A stretch of DNA of 64,000 nucleotides from Bryobacterales bacterium. GTDB taxonomy: Bacteria; Acidobacteriota; Terriglobia; Bryobacterales; Bryobacteraceae. Location: NCBI GenBank assembly GCA_003164035.1, contig PLRS01000071.1, positions 62,001-126,000 of the forward strand, written 5' to 3'. Below the pieces are notes generated by a model that was not told where the DNA came from, ran no database searches, and saw only the letters and a list, made by a program, of their open reading frames with translations. The translations under genes and the position numbers were made by a program. This document shows, one piece after another, positions 1-8,270 of the stretch; position 1 is the stretch's first letter; every line of letters begins with the position of its first letter.

Positions 1-54
1 CGGACGTAGACGAACGTTCGCCGGTGATTGGAGTGGCTATCCCCTGACAGGCTC

Positions 55-1197
55 TTAGACCCGCTCCAGGGCTGCGCTTAAGTCGTCGATCAGGTCGTCC
101 AGGTCTTCCAACCCTACCGAAATGCGGATCAAATTGGGCGAGAGTCCCATGCGCTCGCGAACCTCGGCGGGGACGGAGGCATGTGTCATACTGACCGGGT
201 GTTCGATGAGCGACTCGACTCCGCCCAGCGACTCGGCCAGGGTGAAGATGCGCACGCCGGCCAGCATCTGAAATGCGGCCTCCTGTCCTCCTCGAACGCG
301 AAATGAGAAGGTTCCTCCATAGCCGCGCATCTGTTCGAGGGCCAGCCCGTGCTGGGGATGCGACGGGAGGCCGGGGTGCAGCACGGACTCGATTTTCGGG
401 TGGCGGCTGAGCCATTGGGCCACGGCCAGGCCATTGCGGTTGTGCTCTTCCATCCGCAGCGCCAGCGTTTTGATGCCCCGCAGCACCAGGAAACAGTCTT
501 GCGGCCCGGCGCAGGTGCCCAGAGCGTTTTGCAGAAAGCCGATGCGCTCGGCCAGGTCCGCACGATTCACCATGGCCGCGCCGCCGACTACGTCGGAATG
601 GCCGTTGATGTATTTGGTGGTGGAGTGGACCACGATGTCGATTCCGAATTCGAGCGGGCGCTGAAAATAGGGCGAGAGAAACGTGTTATCGCAAATGGCC
701 AGGGCGCCGTGCCGGTGAGCCGCATCCGCGGTTTGCTTCAAATCCACCAGGTTCATCAAGGGATTGGTGGGCGACTCGATCCACACCGCCGCGGCCCCTT
801 CCGCCAGCGCGGCTTCGAGAACATCCCTGTCACGCAGGTCGATGTAACGGGCGCGTATTCCCTTGCTCCGGAAGGCGGTTTCGAACAGCCGATAGGTGCC
901 GCCGTACAGGTCGTTATGCACCAGGATGGTATCGCCCGACTGGAATAACATCACCAGCGTGGTTTCGGCCGCCATGCCGGTGCCGAATGCGAATCCGGCG
1001 GCGCCGCCTTCGAGCGCGGCCAGGCACTCTTCGAGCGCCTTGCGGGTGGGATTGCCGCTGCGGGAGTAGTCGAAGGCGCCGGGCTGGCCGACGGCGCGGA
1101 AGGCGAACGTGGAGGTCTGGTAAATGGGGGTCATCACGGCGCCCTGGTGGTCGAGGCTGCGATGGCCGGCGTGGATGGATAGAGTTTTGAAATTCAT
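55..1197 (-). CDS. Cys/Met metabolism PLP-dependent enzyme (cystathionine gamma-synthase/lyase group)
   Basis: A 380-residue, full-length member of the trans-sulfuration PLP family (cystathionine gamma-synthase, gamma-lyase, O-acylhomoserine sulfhydrylase), acting in the cytoplasm on methionine/cysteine interconversion. The motif YSRSGNPT (residues 44-51) binds the cofactor phosphate from the neighbouring subunit. ESPTNP (141-146) and CDNTF (169-173) are family strands, and K195 in HSTTKYINGH is the Schiff-base lysine. The members cannot be told apart reliably by eye, so no symbol is given. No Shine-Dalgarno is visible before the ATG. The gene lies 32 bases beyond the end of hslU on the same strand, so it may be read through from hslVU, but a functional link is not evident. 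Confidence 0.93.
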   Translation of the reverse strand: MNFKTLSIHAGHRSLDHQGAVMTPIYQTSTFAFRAVGQPGAFDYSRSGNPTRKALEECLAALEGGAAGFAFGTGMAAETTLVMLFQSGDTILVHNDLYGGTYRLFETAFRSKGIRARYIDLRDRDVLEAALAEGAAAVWIESPTNPLMNLVDLKQTADAAHRHGALAICDNTFLSPYFQRPLEFGIDIVVHSTTKYINGHSDVVGGAAMVNRADLAERIGFLQNALGTCAGPQDCFLVLRGIKTLALRMEEHNRNGLAVAQWLSRHPKIESVLHPGLPSHPQHGLALEQMRGYGGTFSFRVRGGQEAAFQMLAGVRIFTLAESLGGVESLIEHPVSMTHASVPAEVRERMGLSPNLIRISVGLEDLDDLIDDLSAALERV

Positions 1198-1229
1198 CGG
1201 AGGAAAAGCCGGTTGACAGACACCGGCCG

Positions 1230-2588
1230 CTATAGAATATAACGGCTCAGGTCCTGGTCCTTGACGATATCGGAAAGCTGCTTGCGGACATAGACGGAAT
1301 CGACCTTGACGCTTTTCTTTTTCAGGTCGGGGCCTTCGAAGGAAATCTCTTCCAGCAGTTTTTCCATGATGGTGTGGAGGCGGCGGGCGCCGATATTTTC
1401 CGACGACTGGTTCACCTGGGCGGCGAAGCGGGCTACTTCCTCGAGCGCATCGTCGGTGAGCGTGAGCTTGATGCCTTCGGTTTCGAGCAGGGCGGTGTAT
1501 TGCTTCGACAGGGCGTTCTTGGGCTCCTTCAAAATGCGAATGAAGTCCTCCACGGTGAGCGATTTGAGCTCGACGCGAATGGGAAATCGGCCCTGCAGCT
1601 CCGGGATCATATCGCTGGGCTTGGAGACGTGGAAGGCGCCGGCGGCGATGAACAGAATATGGTCGGTGCGCAGGAAGCCGTGGCGGGTATTGACGGTGGT
1701 GCCTTCGACGATGGGCAGGATGTCGCGCTGCACGCCCTCGCGGCTCACGTCCGGCCCGTGACCGGCTTCGCGGCCGGCGATTTTGTCGATCTCGTCCAGA
1801 AAAATGATGCCATTCGATTCCACGCGTTCGAGAGCCTGGCGTGTCACCTGATCCATATCGATCAGCTTCTGCTCTTCTTCCTGCACCAGGTAATCGAGCG
1901 CTTCGGCCACGCGCATTTTACGGCGGCGGGTTTTCTGGTTGAACAGATTGGGCAGCATGTCCTTCAGATTGATGCCCATCTCTTCGATGCCGGCGTTGGT
2001 GGTAATTTCGAACGAAGGGCCGCGGTCCTTGACGTCGATCTCGACCAATCGCTCGTCCAGCTTGCCTTCCCGCAGGCGCTCGCGCAATTTTTCGCGGGTG
2101 CGGTCGACGCTCTCGCTCGGCTCGGGCTGGGGCGGCATGAGCAGATCCAGCAGGCGCTCCTCGGCATTCAGTTCGGCGCGGTCGGCCACTTCGTCCAGCC
2201 GCTCCTCGCGCACCATGTCGATGGCGATGTCGACCAGATCGCGAATCATGGATTCCACGTCGCGGCCCACGTAACCGACCTCGGTGAATTTGCTGGCTTC
2301 CACCTTCAGAAACGGCGAATTGGAAAGTTTGGCCAGGCGGCGCGCCAACTCGGTTTTGCCCACGCCGGTGGGGCCGATCATGAGAATATTCTTGGGCATC
2401 ACCTCTTCGGCCATCTCGGGCGCCAGTTTCTGGCGGCGGATGCGATTGCGCAAGGCGATGGCGACGGCGCGTTTGGCTTCGGACTGGCCGATGACGTGTT
2501 TGTCCAGCTCTCGAACAATTTCGCGCGGTGTCAGCTCGTCGAGGAGCGGCGCTTCATCGTCCGATTGGCCCGGCAGATAGATAACCAT
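1230..2588 (-). CDS. hslU: HslU, ATPase subunit of the HslVU (ClpYQ) protease
   Basis: AAA+ unfoldase that feeds substrates into the HslV peptidase. The start is placed at ATG 2588 ([20 protein letters not shown]); the reading frame stays open further upstream, but that stretch is out-of-frame hslV. The resulting 452 residues match the family length. Walker A is GPTGVGKT (residues 72-79), Walker B is [10 protein letters not shown], and the variable I-domain lies between them. The C-terminal tail ends in LSRYIL, the conserved tail that docks into HslV pockets to activate it. It begins two bases after the hslV stop, with GAGGAG in the hslV end as a ribosome site, so the subunits are translationally coupled in the usual order. 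Confidence 0.98.
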   Translation of the reverse strand: MVIYLPGQSDDEAPLLDELTPREIVRELDKHVIGQSEAKRAVAIALRNRIRRQKLAPEMAEEVMPKNILMIGPTGVGKTELARRLAKLSNSPFLKVEASKFTEVGYVGRDVESMIRDLVDIAIDMVREERLDEVADRAELNAEERLLDLLMPPQPEPSESVDRTREKLRERLREGKLDERLVEIDVKDRGPSFEITTNAGIEEMGINLKDMLPNLFNQKTRRRKMRVAEALDYLVQEEEQKLIDMDQVTRQALERVESNGIIFLDEIDKIAGREAGHGPDVSREGVQRDILPIVEGTTVNTRHGFLRTDHILFIAAGAFHVSKPSDMIPELQGRFPIRVELKSLTVEDFIRILKEPKNALSKQYTALLETEGIKLTLTDDALEEVARFAAQVNQSSENIGARRLHTIMEKLLEEISFEGPDLKKKSVKVDSVYVRKQLSDIVKDQDLSRYIL

Positions 2589-2590
2589 GG

Positions 2591-3130
2591 CTACTCGAGC
2601 TCCTCGAAGGTGAAATTCTCGTTGGTATAAATGCAGATCTTGCCGGCGATTTTCATGGACTGTTCGGCGATGTGGCGGGCGCTCAGCTTGGTGTTCTGCA
2701 TGAGGGCGGTGGCGGCGGAGAGGGCGAAGGGACCGCCGGAACCGATGGCGGCGATGCCTTCGTCGGGCTCGATGACGTCGCCGTTGCCGCTCACCAGGTA
2801 CGTGCTGCCGGCATCGGCCACCAGCAGCAGGGCTTCCAGGTGACGCAGCGCCCGGTCCGTGCGCCATTCCTTGGCCAGTTCCACGACCGAGCGCGCCAGG
2901 TTGCCGTTAAACTGTTCGAGCTTGGTTTCGAAGCGGGAGAAGAGCGCGAAGGCATCCGCCGTGGAGCCGGCGAAACCAGCCAGGATCTTATCGTTATAAA
3001 GGCGTCGGATCTTGCGCGCCGAAGCCTTGATGACTTCCGAGCCCAACGTCACCTGCCCGTCGCCCGCCATCACCACCTTATTATCGCGGCGCACGCAAAG
3101 CACCGTGGTAGACCTTATCTTAGTTGTCAT
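2591..3130 (-). CDS. hslV: HslV, threonine peptidase subunit of the HslVU protease
   Basis: Proteasome-like N-terminal nucleophile hydrolase, 179 residues. The mature enzyme must start with Thr. The family motif [19 protein letters not shown] begins at residue 8, so the first seven residues (MTTKIRS) are a short propeptide, as seen in many HslV proteins outside the Proteobacteria. The nucleophile should therefore be Thr8. GSGGPFA and the terminal [10 protein letters not shown] are further family motifs. First gene of the hslVU operon. GAGG lies about ten bases before the ATG. Upstream is a palindromic repeat, not another gene. Confidence 0.98.
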   Translation of the reverse strand: MTTKIRSTTVLCVRRDNKVVMAGDGQVTLGSEVIKASARKIRRLYNDKILAGFAGSTADAFALFSRFETKLEQFNGNLARSVVELAKEWRTDRALRHLEALLLVADAGSTYLVSGNGDVIEPDEGIAAIGSGGPFALSAATALMQNTKLSARHIAEQSMKIAGKICIYTNENFTFEELE

Positions 3131-3191
3131 TGATTGAGCAACCTCATTTTAGCGCAGGGCTTCCGGCGGCGAAGTTTGGCGTGGCCACGGG

Positions 3192-3340
3192 GCGCTTTAC
3201 CGATCTGGCGTTTCGCAGTTCCCGCGTCTGCAACCGCTCCCTCACGGTCGCGGCTCGGTGACGAGCGCCGCGTGTTTTCAGTCACCTACCGAGCCGCGAC
3301 CGCCAGGGAGCGGATTTCTGCGGATCGGTTAAGCACCCTG
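3192..3340. repeat. Palindromic dispersed element, family A, copy 1
   Basis: Inverted repeat between hslV and the MFS gene. The left arm (3232-3259, AACCGCTCCCTCACGGTCGC...) pairs with the right arm (3288-3313). The loop GTGTTTTCAGTCAC is also seen in other copies. Weaker outer arms include CCGATCTGG and GATCGGTTAAGCACCC. Related copies are at 5047-5203, 11011-11037 + 12097-12136 (split), 19228-19360, 53253-53375 and 58302-58400. It would fold into a long hairpin in RNA or single-stranded DNA. Confidence 0.9.
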
Positions 3341-3368
3341 GGCCATGGGCCAGGCGCGCGTCGAGATT

Positions 3369-4952
3369 TCATTTGCTGCGCTTGCGGACGCCATGGAAGA
3401 AAACGGCCAGCGGGATGCATACCAGCGGCAAATACCCGAGCAGGCGAAAGTTGTCGGCATAAGCCAGCAGAGACGCCTGCTGCTGCACCATGCGGTACAG
3501 CGTTCCCAAGGCCATTTGATGAGCCGTGTAGGCGTCCGCCCCTCCCAGATAGAACTTTGTCTCGAGGCCATGGAGCATCCTGGTCACGGTGGAGTCTTCC
3601 GCCGTCACGTTCGCCCCCAGGTAATGTTGATGGGTTTGAGCGCCGCGCACCAGGAAGGTGGTGACGGTTGCGATGCCGACGCTGCCTCCGATGTTGCGCA
3701 TTAAGTTGTAGATGCCTGCCGCATTACCGATTTCCTCCTTGCGCAGCCTGCCCATGGTCATGGTGGTAAGAGGGACGAAAATGAAGCCGCCGGCAAAACC
3801 GTTGATTACGTTCGGCAGGGCGACCGAAGCCATGGAAATGTCGAGATTGACGCGGCTGAGCAGCAAAGCCGAGTAGCCGAGGATGCCGAAGCCGCAGGCC
3901 AGCAGCAGGCGGCCATCCACGTAATTGACCAGCGTCCCCACCACGATCATCGAAAGTATCGAGCCAATGCCGCGTGGGCTGACCGCCAGGCCGCTGGCCA
4001 GCGCCGGATACCCCATCAGGGTCTGTAGAAACAAAGGCAACAAGGCGGTGACGCCATACAGCACGAACCCGTAGATGCCGGTGATGATGGTACCGACGCG
4101 GAAATTGCGGTTGGCGAAGATGCGCAACTGCACGATCGGCTCCCGATTGGTGAATTCGCGGAAGACAAAGCCGAACAGCGCGATGGCGGAAGCGGCGGCG
4201 GTCCAGCGTATCCAGACCGCTCCAAACCAGTCCGCCTCCTGTCCCTTGTCCAGCAGCAATTGCAATGTGCCCAGCCAGACGGCCATCAAGCCGAAGCCGA
4301 GATAATCGATGGCCCCTCGAAACGCCTGCCTGATATAGGGAGGGTCTTCGACGAACGTCTTGACCATGAGCAGGGCCACACAGCCGACCGGAAGATTGAT
4401 GTAGAAAATCCAGCGCCAGGAATAGCTATCGGTGATCCACCCTCCCAAAGTCGGGCCGATGACGGGGGCCACCACCACCCCGACCCCATACACAGCCATC
4501 GCCGTGCCGTGCTGGCGGGGCGGAAAGCTTTCGAGCAAAATCGACTGGGCCAGGGGCTGCATGCCGCCGCCGCCGACGCCCTGCAGGATGCGGGCGACGA
4601 TCAGCATCGGCATGTTGACGGCAATGCCGCACAGCAGCGACGCGCCGGCGAACACCAGGATGGAAATCATCAACAGACGTTTGCGCCCGATCCGCCGAGT
4701 GATCCATCCGGCGGCGGGAAGCATGATGGCGTTGGAAACCAGATAGCTGGTCAGCACCCAGGTGGATTCGTCGGTGGAAGCCGAGAGGTTCCCGGCGATG
4801 TGCGGCAAGGCGACGTTGGCCACCGAGGAATCGAGCACGACCATGAAGGTCGAGAGCATGACCGATACCGCGATCATCCACGGGTTGGCGGAGGGCGTCC
4901 ACTCCGCCGGTTCCACCGCGGTATTCGGCGGCGCGCCGCCGGTCGGGCTCAT
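3369..4952 (-). CDS. MFS drug exporter, DHA2 (EmrB/QacA) family
   Basis: Inner-membrane proton-driven multidrug exporter, 527 residues, consistent with the 14-helix DHA2 group. Seen in sequence: STFMVVLDSSVANVALPHIA in helix 1, motif A-like GWITRRIGRKRLL in the first cytoplasmic loop, the antiporter motif C GVGVVVAPVIGPTLGG, and a glycine-rich GVGGGGMQPLAQ. The last residues (GVRKRSK) are a basic cytoplasmic tail. It diverges from a TetR-family gene (5246-5839). The shared intergenic space holds an AT-rich promoter and a short palindrome, so it is probably repressed by that regulator. No periplasmic adaptor (EmrA/HlyD) or TolC-like gene is adjacent. The substrate is unknown. Confidence 0.94.
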   Translation of the reverse strand: MSPTGGAPPNTAVEPAEWTPSANPWMIAVSVMLSTFMVVLDSSVANVALPHIAGNLSASTDESTWVLTSYLVSNAIMLPAAGWITRRIGRKRLLMISILVFAGASLLCGIAVNMPMLIVARILQGVGGGGMQPLAQSILLESFPPRQHGTAMAVYGVGVVVAPVIGPTLGGWITDSYSWRWIFYINLPVGCVALLMVKTFVEDPPYIRQAFRGAIDYLGFGLMAVWLGTLQLLLDKGQEADWFGAVWIRWTAAASAIALFGFVFREFTNREPIVQLRIFANRNFRVGTIITGIYGFVLYGVTALLPLFLQTLMGYPALASGLAVSPRGIGSILSMIVVGTLVNYVDGRLLLACGFGILGYSALLLSRVNLDISMASVALPNVINGFAGGFIFVPLTTMTMGRLRKEEIGNAAGIYNLMRNIGGSVGIATVTTFLVRGAQTHQHYLGANVTAEDSTVTRMLHGLETKFYLGGADAYTAHQMALGTLYRMVQQQASLLAYADNFRLLGYLPLVCIPLAVFFHGVRKRSK

Positions 4953-4994
4953 CCGGCGGAATTCCCCCGCGCCGCCGTCCGATTCTTTTGGCGG

Positions 4995-5031
4995 ATGACC
5001 ATACAGTCATTATAATATATTGAGTAGTCAT
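4995..5031. promoter_or_regulatory. Candidate TetR operator and promoter of the MFS exporter
   Basis: An AT-rich island in GC-rich DNA just upstream of the exporter. ATGACCATACAGTCAT (4995-5010) is an inverted repeat with ATGAC/GTCAT arms, and a further GTCAT half-site lies at 5027-5031. Between them on the minus strand is TATAAT, preceded 14 bases earlier by TTGATG, a plausible though short-spaced promoter for the exporter. The placement fits operator control by the divergent TetR gene. This is inference from layout. Confidence 0.5.
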
Positions 5032-5046
5032 CAAGGCGTGGCGCGG

Positions 5047-5203
5047 GCGCTTAACTGATCTTGGGGAAATCCGTTCTGTCAACCGCTCCCTTGCGGTCGC
5101 GGCTCGGAAAGTGATTGAAAACACGCGACACTCGTTACCGAGCCGCGACCGCGAGGGAGCGGTTGACGCGCCTAAACAAATCCCCAGATCGGTTAAGCAC
5201 CCG
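5047..5203. repeat. Palindromic dispersed element, family A, copy 2 (most complete)
   Basis: Best-preserved copy. The outer arms GCTTAACTGATCTTGGGGA and TCCCCAGATCGGTTAAGC flank inner arms AACCGCTCCCTTGCGGTCGC and GCGACCGCGAGGGAGCGGTT. The central loop contains GTGATTGAAAACACGCG. The nested symmetry gives a roughly 157-base element. It sits in the 5' region of the TetR gene, so it may affect that transcript. Confidence 0.92.
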
Positions 5204-5245
5204 CGAAGCCCCGGCGAGCGGGAGCGTGTAGGACCCGGAGATTCG

Positions 5246-5839
5246 ATGAAGACCAAACAGAAAATGGTGTCCGAATTTCGCCGAGCGGAAATCGTCGATG
5301 CCGCGCGATCGGTATTCGCGCGCAAGGGATTTGCCGGCGGGATCGTGGATGAGATCGCCAACGAGGCGGGAATCGCAAAGGGAACCGTCTACCTCTACTT
5401 CCGGTCCAAAAAGGAGATCTATCGAGCCGTTCTGGACCGGGATATGGAGTTTTCGAAAAAGGGCACGCTGGAACGGATGGATGCGGCCGGCAATCTGAAG
5501 GATAAAATCCGGGCGTTCACGCTGGCCCGGCTCGAAAACGCGGAGGCCAAGAAAGAATTCTTTCGGATCATGGACGCCGAATTCGGGAGCGTGTCTTTCA
5601 CCCGAAGCCAGTACCGCGACTGGCTCCGCGAACCCGTGCTGCGATTGGCCTCGGCCATCGAGGACGCGGCGCGGCGGGGCGAGATTCGGCCGGTACCCTC
5701 CGAAAAGATTGCATGGCTTGTCGCCGATATGACCAGGGGAACGATTCGGCGAAGGCTGTTAGGACGAAGCGATACGCCGCCAGGCGAGGACGCGGAGCTT
5801 CTGGTCGGCTTCACTTGGGCAGCCCTGGCGGCCGAGTGA
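5246..5839 (+). CDS. TetR/AcrR family transcriptional regulator
   Basis: A 197-residue repressor of the TetR fold. The start is set at ATG 5246 because GGAG precedes it by a few bases and the protein then begins directly with the DNA-binding domain. The upstream open stretch is the palindromic repeat. The helix-turn-helix is at about residues 12-55 (IVDAARSVFARKGFAGGIVD...GIAKGTVYLYFRSKKE). The rest is the ligand-binding/dimer domain, which is too variable to predict a ligand. It diverges from the MFS exporter, the classical arrangement for a drug-responsive repressor and its pump. Confidence 0.93.
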   Translation: MKTKQKMVSEFRRAEIVDAARSVFARKGFAGGIVDEIANEAGIAKGTVYLYFRSKKEIYRAVLDRDMEFSKKGTLERMDAAGNLKDKIRAFTLARLENAEAKKEFFRIMDAEFGSVSFTRSQYRDWLREPVLRLASAIEDAARRGEIRPVPSEKIAWLVADMTRGTIRRRLLGRSDTPPGEDAELLVGFTWAALAAE

Positions 5840-6232
5840 GGGCGGGGAAGCGAACGCAGCTGAGACGCCAGTTCGATGCGCAGCAACAGTCGGGCTGCTA
5901 GTGGAGATCGAGCAACTTCAACTGCACGGGGAACGCAAGAATTCAGCAGACGCCGGGCGGAATGCCATTTCACTTGAACTTAAGCGAGACGGGAGCGGAC
6001 GGAACGTTTTCTAAGAATTTCGTATCGCTGAAAACGTTCCGTCTGTCCCCGCGTTCCCGTCCCCGCGTTCCGCCCGTCTCCGGGCCGCGCTGGGCAGCAG
6101 AAGTCGAGACGGCGATGACACGGCCAGGTGGAATGATTCCTGCTGGCCGACGAACCGCTCGTTAGATCCCGGCCCGCGCACCTCGGCGGACACGGCGTTA
6201 CGACGAAACATCGCGCGGGTGCGCATCAGAGC
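5840..6232. other. Intergenic region with a 14-bp inverted repeat
   Basis: About 390 bases without a convincing gene. It holds a perfect inverted repeat, GACGGAACGTTTTC at 5998-6011 and GAAAACGTTCCGTC at 6030-6043 (18-base loop). This is followed by tandem GT-CCCCGCGTTC-like runs (about 6045-6080) that echo GACGGGAGC just upstream. It could be a terminator for the TetR gene or another dispersed palindrome. No T-run follows it. Confidence 0.55.
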
Positions 6233-6238
6233 TATGCT
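6233..6238 (+). promoter_or_regulatory. -10-like box TATGCT of a probable leaderless transcript
   Basis: TATGCT ends six bases before the ATG at 6245, and there is no Shine-Dalgarno. The expected transcription start would fall on the start codon. See the leaderless finding. Confidence 0.45.
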
Positions 6239-6244
6239 CGGACT

Positions 6245-6772
6245 ATGTCCCTTGAATCCGAGCCCGGCTCGCCGCTTGGCATTCAGCCGCGGAAGATGCT
6301 AAAGCCAAATACGGCGAAATCGGCAGAACTACAAATTATCATCTGGTTCCTTGAAGCCGGATGGGAGCTCTTCACCCCGGTCGCGGACCTCTATGGTACC
6401 GATGTCGTCGTCCGCCATCCAGTGACAAGGGAACTGCTGGCAATTCAAGTGAAGCATAAACAACCGGGCTCGCTTAATGAGGGTGAACTCCTAAGGACTT
6501 GGGCGGAGCCATCATTCGACTATCTGGTGTTTTTCGTTCCGGCAAGACTGCGCGGCTTGGTTGTCCCACGCGAAAAACTAAGGAAGGCAGGGAAGATGTT
6601 CATTTTTTATTCACGAGACGAAGAGGGCTATGCCCGTGGAGCAGTCCGGCCGCTTTTCAAAGAGTACGCATTCGAGCTTGGTTCTGTCGCCGCAGATGCC
6701 CGTGCCGTCACATTCGTCGACTTCTTCTCAAAGGTCCACGCTCTGAGCAGGTCTATCGAAACTACCGTGTAG
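6245..6772 (+). CDS. PD-(D/E)XK nuclease-like protein
   Basis: A 175-residue soluble protein. Residues about 22-75 read KSAELQIIIWFLEAGWELF, then DLYGTDVVVRHPVT, then LLAIQVKHKQ. This gives the helix-strand-Asp...(Q/E)xK layout of the PD-(D/E)XK nuclease fold, with D50/D53 and the QVK motif as likely metal ligands, similar to the PF11645-type endonuclease domain. Such domains occur in restriction, Holliday-junction and intron-type nucleases, so the exact role is open. It stands alone with no methylase or specificity partner, next to the repeat-flanked hicAB locus, which suggests an accessory island. No ribosome site was seen; a -10-like box abuts the start. Confidence 0.7.
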   Translation: MSLESEPGSPLGIQPRKMLKPNTAKSAELQIIIWFLEAGWELFTPVADLYGTDVVVRHPVTRELLAIQVKHKQPGSLNEGELLRTWAEPSFDYLVFFVPARLRGLVVPREKLRKAGKMFIFYSRDEEGYARGAVRPLFKEYAFELGSVAADARAVTFVDFFSKVHALSRSIETTV

Positions 6773-6820
6773 CGTTACGCGCCGCCCGTCAACTTGACAG
6801 AAAACGCCCATCCAGTGGAA

Positions 6821-6969
6821 GTGCGCCCCAAGACTCCCAGGAGCTCCCACTGTGAGAAGTTCGAGTTGCCGAAACCGCGACAGAGATCGTGACTGCGGCA
6901 CTGCGCGGGCGAAAGCGCCTGCTCCACGGGAGCAGCCGGGCGCAGGGCAGACCACAAGAAACGATGGTC
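6821..6969. repeat. Direct repeat, left copy, flanking the hicAB locus
   Basis: About 150 bases that recur at 8109-8262 in the same orientation with scattered differences. Shared blocks include GTGCGCCCCAAGA, CCGAAACCGCGACAGAGATC, GTGACTGCGGCACTGCGC and GGCGAAAGCGCCTGC (a small hairpin). It ends in a GGGCAGACCAC...CGATGGTCTACCCA palindrome related to the 29.2 kb element. Confidence 0.85.
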
Positions 6970-7224
6970 TACCCACCCGGGGGTCGCACGACGGTGGCGG
7001 CGGGCTTTCGCCGGCGGCGAACCGGCCGCCTTGGTCGGCGGCGGGTGGGTCTATCTCTTTGTCGTATAGCGGCTGGCCGACTTGGTCGGGGAAGAGCCCC
7101 AGCGGCCGTTTCGATTGCGCGCCACGATCCGTGCGGACCAGGAAACTTTCCGGAACGATTCGTCTAGTCGGCGGACGTGGAATGGGGGGATTGTCCCAAC
7201 GCAAAACAAGGTGGACTGCGGATT
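6970..7224. other. Non-coding spacer between left direct repeat and hicB
   Basis: About 255 bases. Reading frames here have no recognisable protein pattern. It contains the palindromic GC-rich stretch GGCGGGCTTTCGCCGGCGGCG and a repeated GGCCGNCTTGGTCGG motif (near 7028 and 7075). Nothing else could be supported. Confidence 0.5.
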
Positions 7225-7710
7225 TCACGCCATCCGTTTGGCGCGCTTCCCGCGCAGCGACCCTTTCCGGGCAGGATTCTCTCCGAGCATGTCGCGCCCT
7301 GTCGGCTTGCCCGGCTTACGGTGGCGGGTTCCAAACCTACTCGGACTTTCGTACCGGCCGGCCGCTTCGGCCGCCGCCTCCACCACGAACAGATTCAGGC
7401 TTACGCCTTCCTTCTTCGCGCGGGCCGCAATCTGCGCGTGCATGGTTTTCGACATGCGTACGCGGAACGTGCCGCTGTAGGCTTGGCCAGAACTGGGCTT
7501 CGGCAGTGGCTCGCCATCCTGCAAATAGCACATCAGGCTGCCTTCCAGGGCATCTCGGCCATTGGTAATGGCCTCTTCGACGGTTTCGCCATCAGACTGG
7601 CACAGTGGTACATCCGGGTATTCCACCAGATAGCCGCCCCCGTCTTCGGCCGTCAGCTTCCGTACCGTGAACGGGTAGACGTCCAGGTCCAGTTCCCCTT
7701 GTTTCTTCAT
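7225..7710 (-). CDS. hicB: HicB-family antitoxin with C-terminal ribbon-helix-helix domain
   Basis: A 161-residue antitoxin. The N-terminal half is the degraded RNase-H-like HicB fold (PFTVRKLTAEDGGGYLVEYP, then GETVEEAITNGRDALEG). Residues about 78-120 (SGTFRVRMSKTMHAQIAARA, then KEGVSLNLFVVEAA) form an Arc/CopG-type ribbon-helix-helix that should bind the operator. A basic low-complexity tail follows. It overlaps the toxin gene upstream by four bases (ATGA), so toxin comes first and both are co-translated. HicB neutralises HicA and autorepresses the operon. The locus lies between two direct repeats. Confidence 0.93.
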   Translation of the reverse strand: MKKQGELDLDVYPFTVRKLTAEDGGGYLVEYPDVPLCQSDGETVEEAITNGRDALEGSLMCYLQDGEPLPKPSSGQAYSGTFRVRMSKTMHAQIAARAKKEGVSLNLFVVEAAAEAAGRYESPSRFGTRHRKPGKPTGRDMLGENPARKGSLRGKRAKRMA

Positions 7711-7958
7711 CCTTGCGTATCCTTTCGGCCCGCCAGCTTGGCATCCAACAGTTCGACAAATTGCCGAACGTAGACCGACTTGATGGGCCGGTGAGCGGGC
7801 ACTGGCAGGTACCCTGGGTCGAACGTGAAAAATACATGGCTGGTACCATTTTGCCGGTAAGCGATACCGTAGTACTTGGCGAGTGTTTGAAGATCCTCAA
7901 TGCGCCAGTTCTTGGCGTTCTTTCGCATGCTTGCGAGGATCTTCTTGGCGCTTGCCAT
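7707..7958 (-). CDS. hicA: HicA-family toxin (mRNA interferase)
   Basis: An 83-residue double-stranded-RNA-binding-fold toxin that cleaves mRNA when free of HicB. SAKKILASMRKNAKNWRIED starts the domain. NGTSHVFF holds the conserved histidine of the GSHxxF-like active site. RPIKSVYVRQFVELLD is the typical C-terminal strand and helix. The start is ATG 7958; a TTG two codons upstream is a less likely alternative. It is slightly longer than the commonest HicA proteins (about 60-80 residues). It heads the hicA-hicB operon. Confidence 0.93.
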   Translation of the reverse strand: MASAKKILASMRKNAKNWRIEDLQTLAKYYGIAYRQNGTSHVFFTFDPGYLPVPAHRPIKSVYVRQFVELLDAKLAGRKDTQG

Positions 7959-8108
7959 ACCCAATCATGGTACCGAATATGGGGCCACAGGGCAACGGGA
8001 AGGGCCGCCGCATTTACCCGAATGCCCGTTCCATAAAACGGACCGCGCGCCAACTGAAGCTTGGGCAGCGCTCGCAACTTTGGCGAAGAATGCCCTTATC
8101 TCGTAGAA

Positions 8109-8262
8109 GTGCGCCCCAAGATTCCCAGGAAGTCCCACCGTGAGAAGTACGAGCTGCCGAAACCGCGACAGAGATCGTGACTGCGGCACTGCGCAGGCGA
8201 AAGCGCCTGCCCCAGGAGAGCAGCCGGGTGTAGGGCACAAGATGCGATGGCCTGCCCCACGG
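8109..8262. repeat. Direct repeat, right copy, flanking the hicAB locus
   Basis: Second copy of the 6821-6969 repeat. It opens with the same GTGCGCCCCAAGA and contains CCGAAACCGCGACAGAGATC, the GGCGAAAGCGCCTGC hairpin and a terminal CGATGGCCTGCCCCA. Together the copies bracket about 1.14 kb holding hicB and hicA. The rest of the 7959-8270 gap shows no gene. Confidence 0.85.
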
Positions 8263-8270
8263 GGGTAGTA

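Noticed and set aside
1230-2867. A 545-codon HslU with a long N-terminal extension
   Set aside because: The extension is hslV read in another frame. The family N-terminus begins at 2588.
3134-3664. Plus-strand ORF of 176 codons after hslV
   Set aside because: It reads through a palindromic repeat and the antisense of the MFS gene; no protein features.
6499-6855. Second ORF overlapping the PD-(D/E)XK gene
   Set aside because: Frame-shifted shadow, Arg/Ser-rich, ending in repeat DNA.
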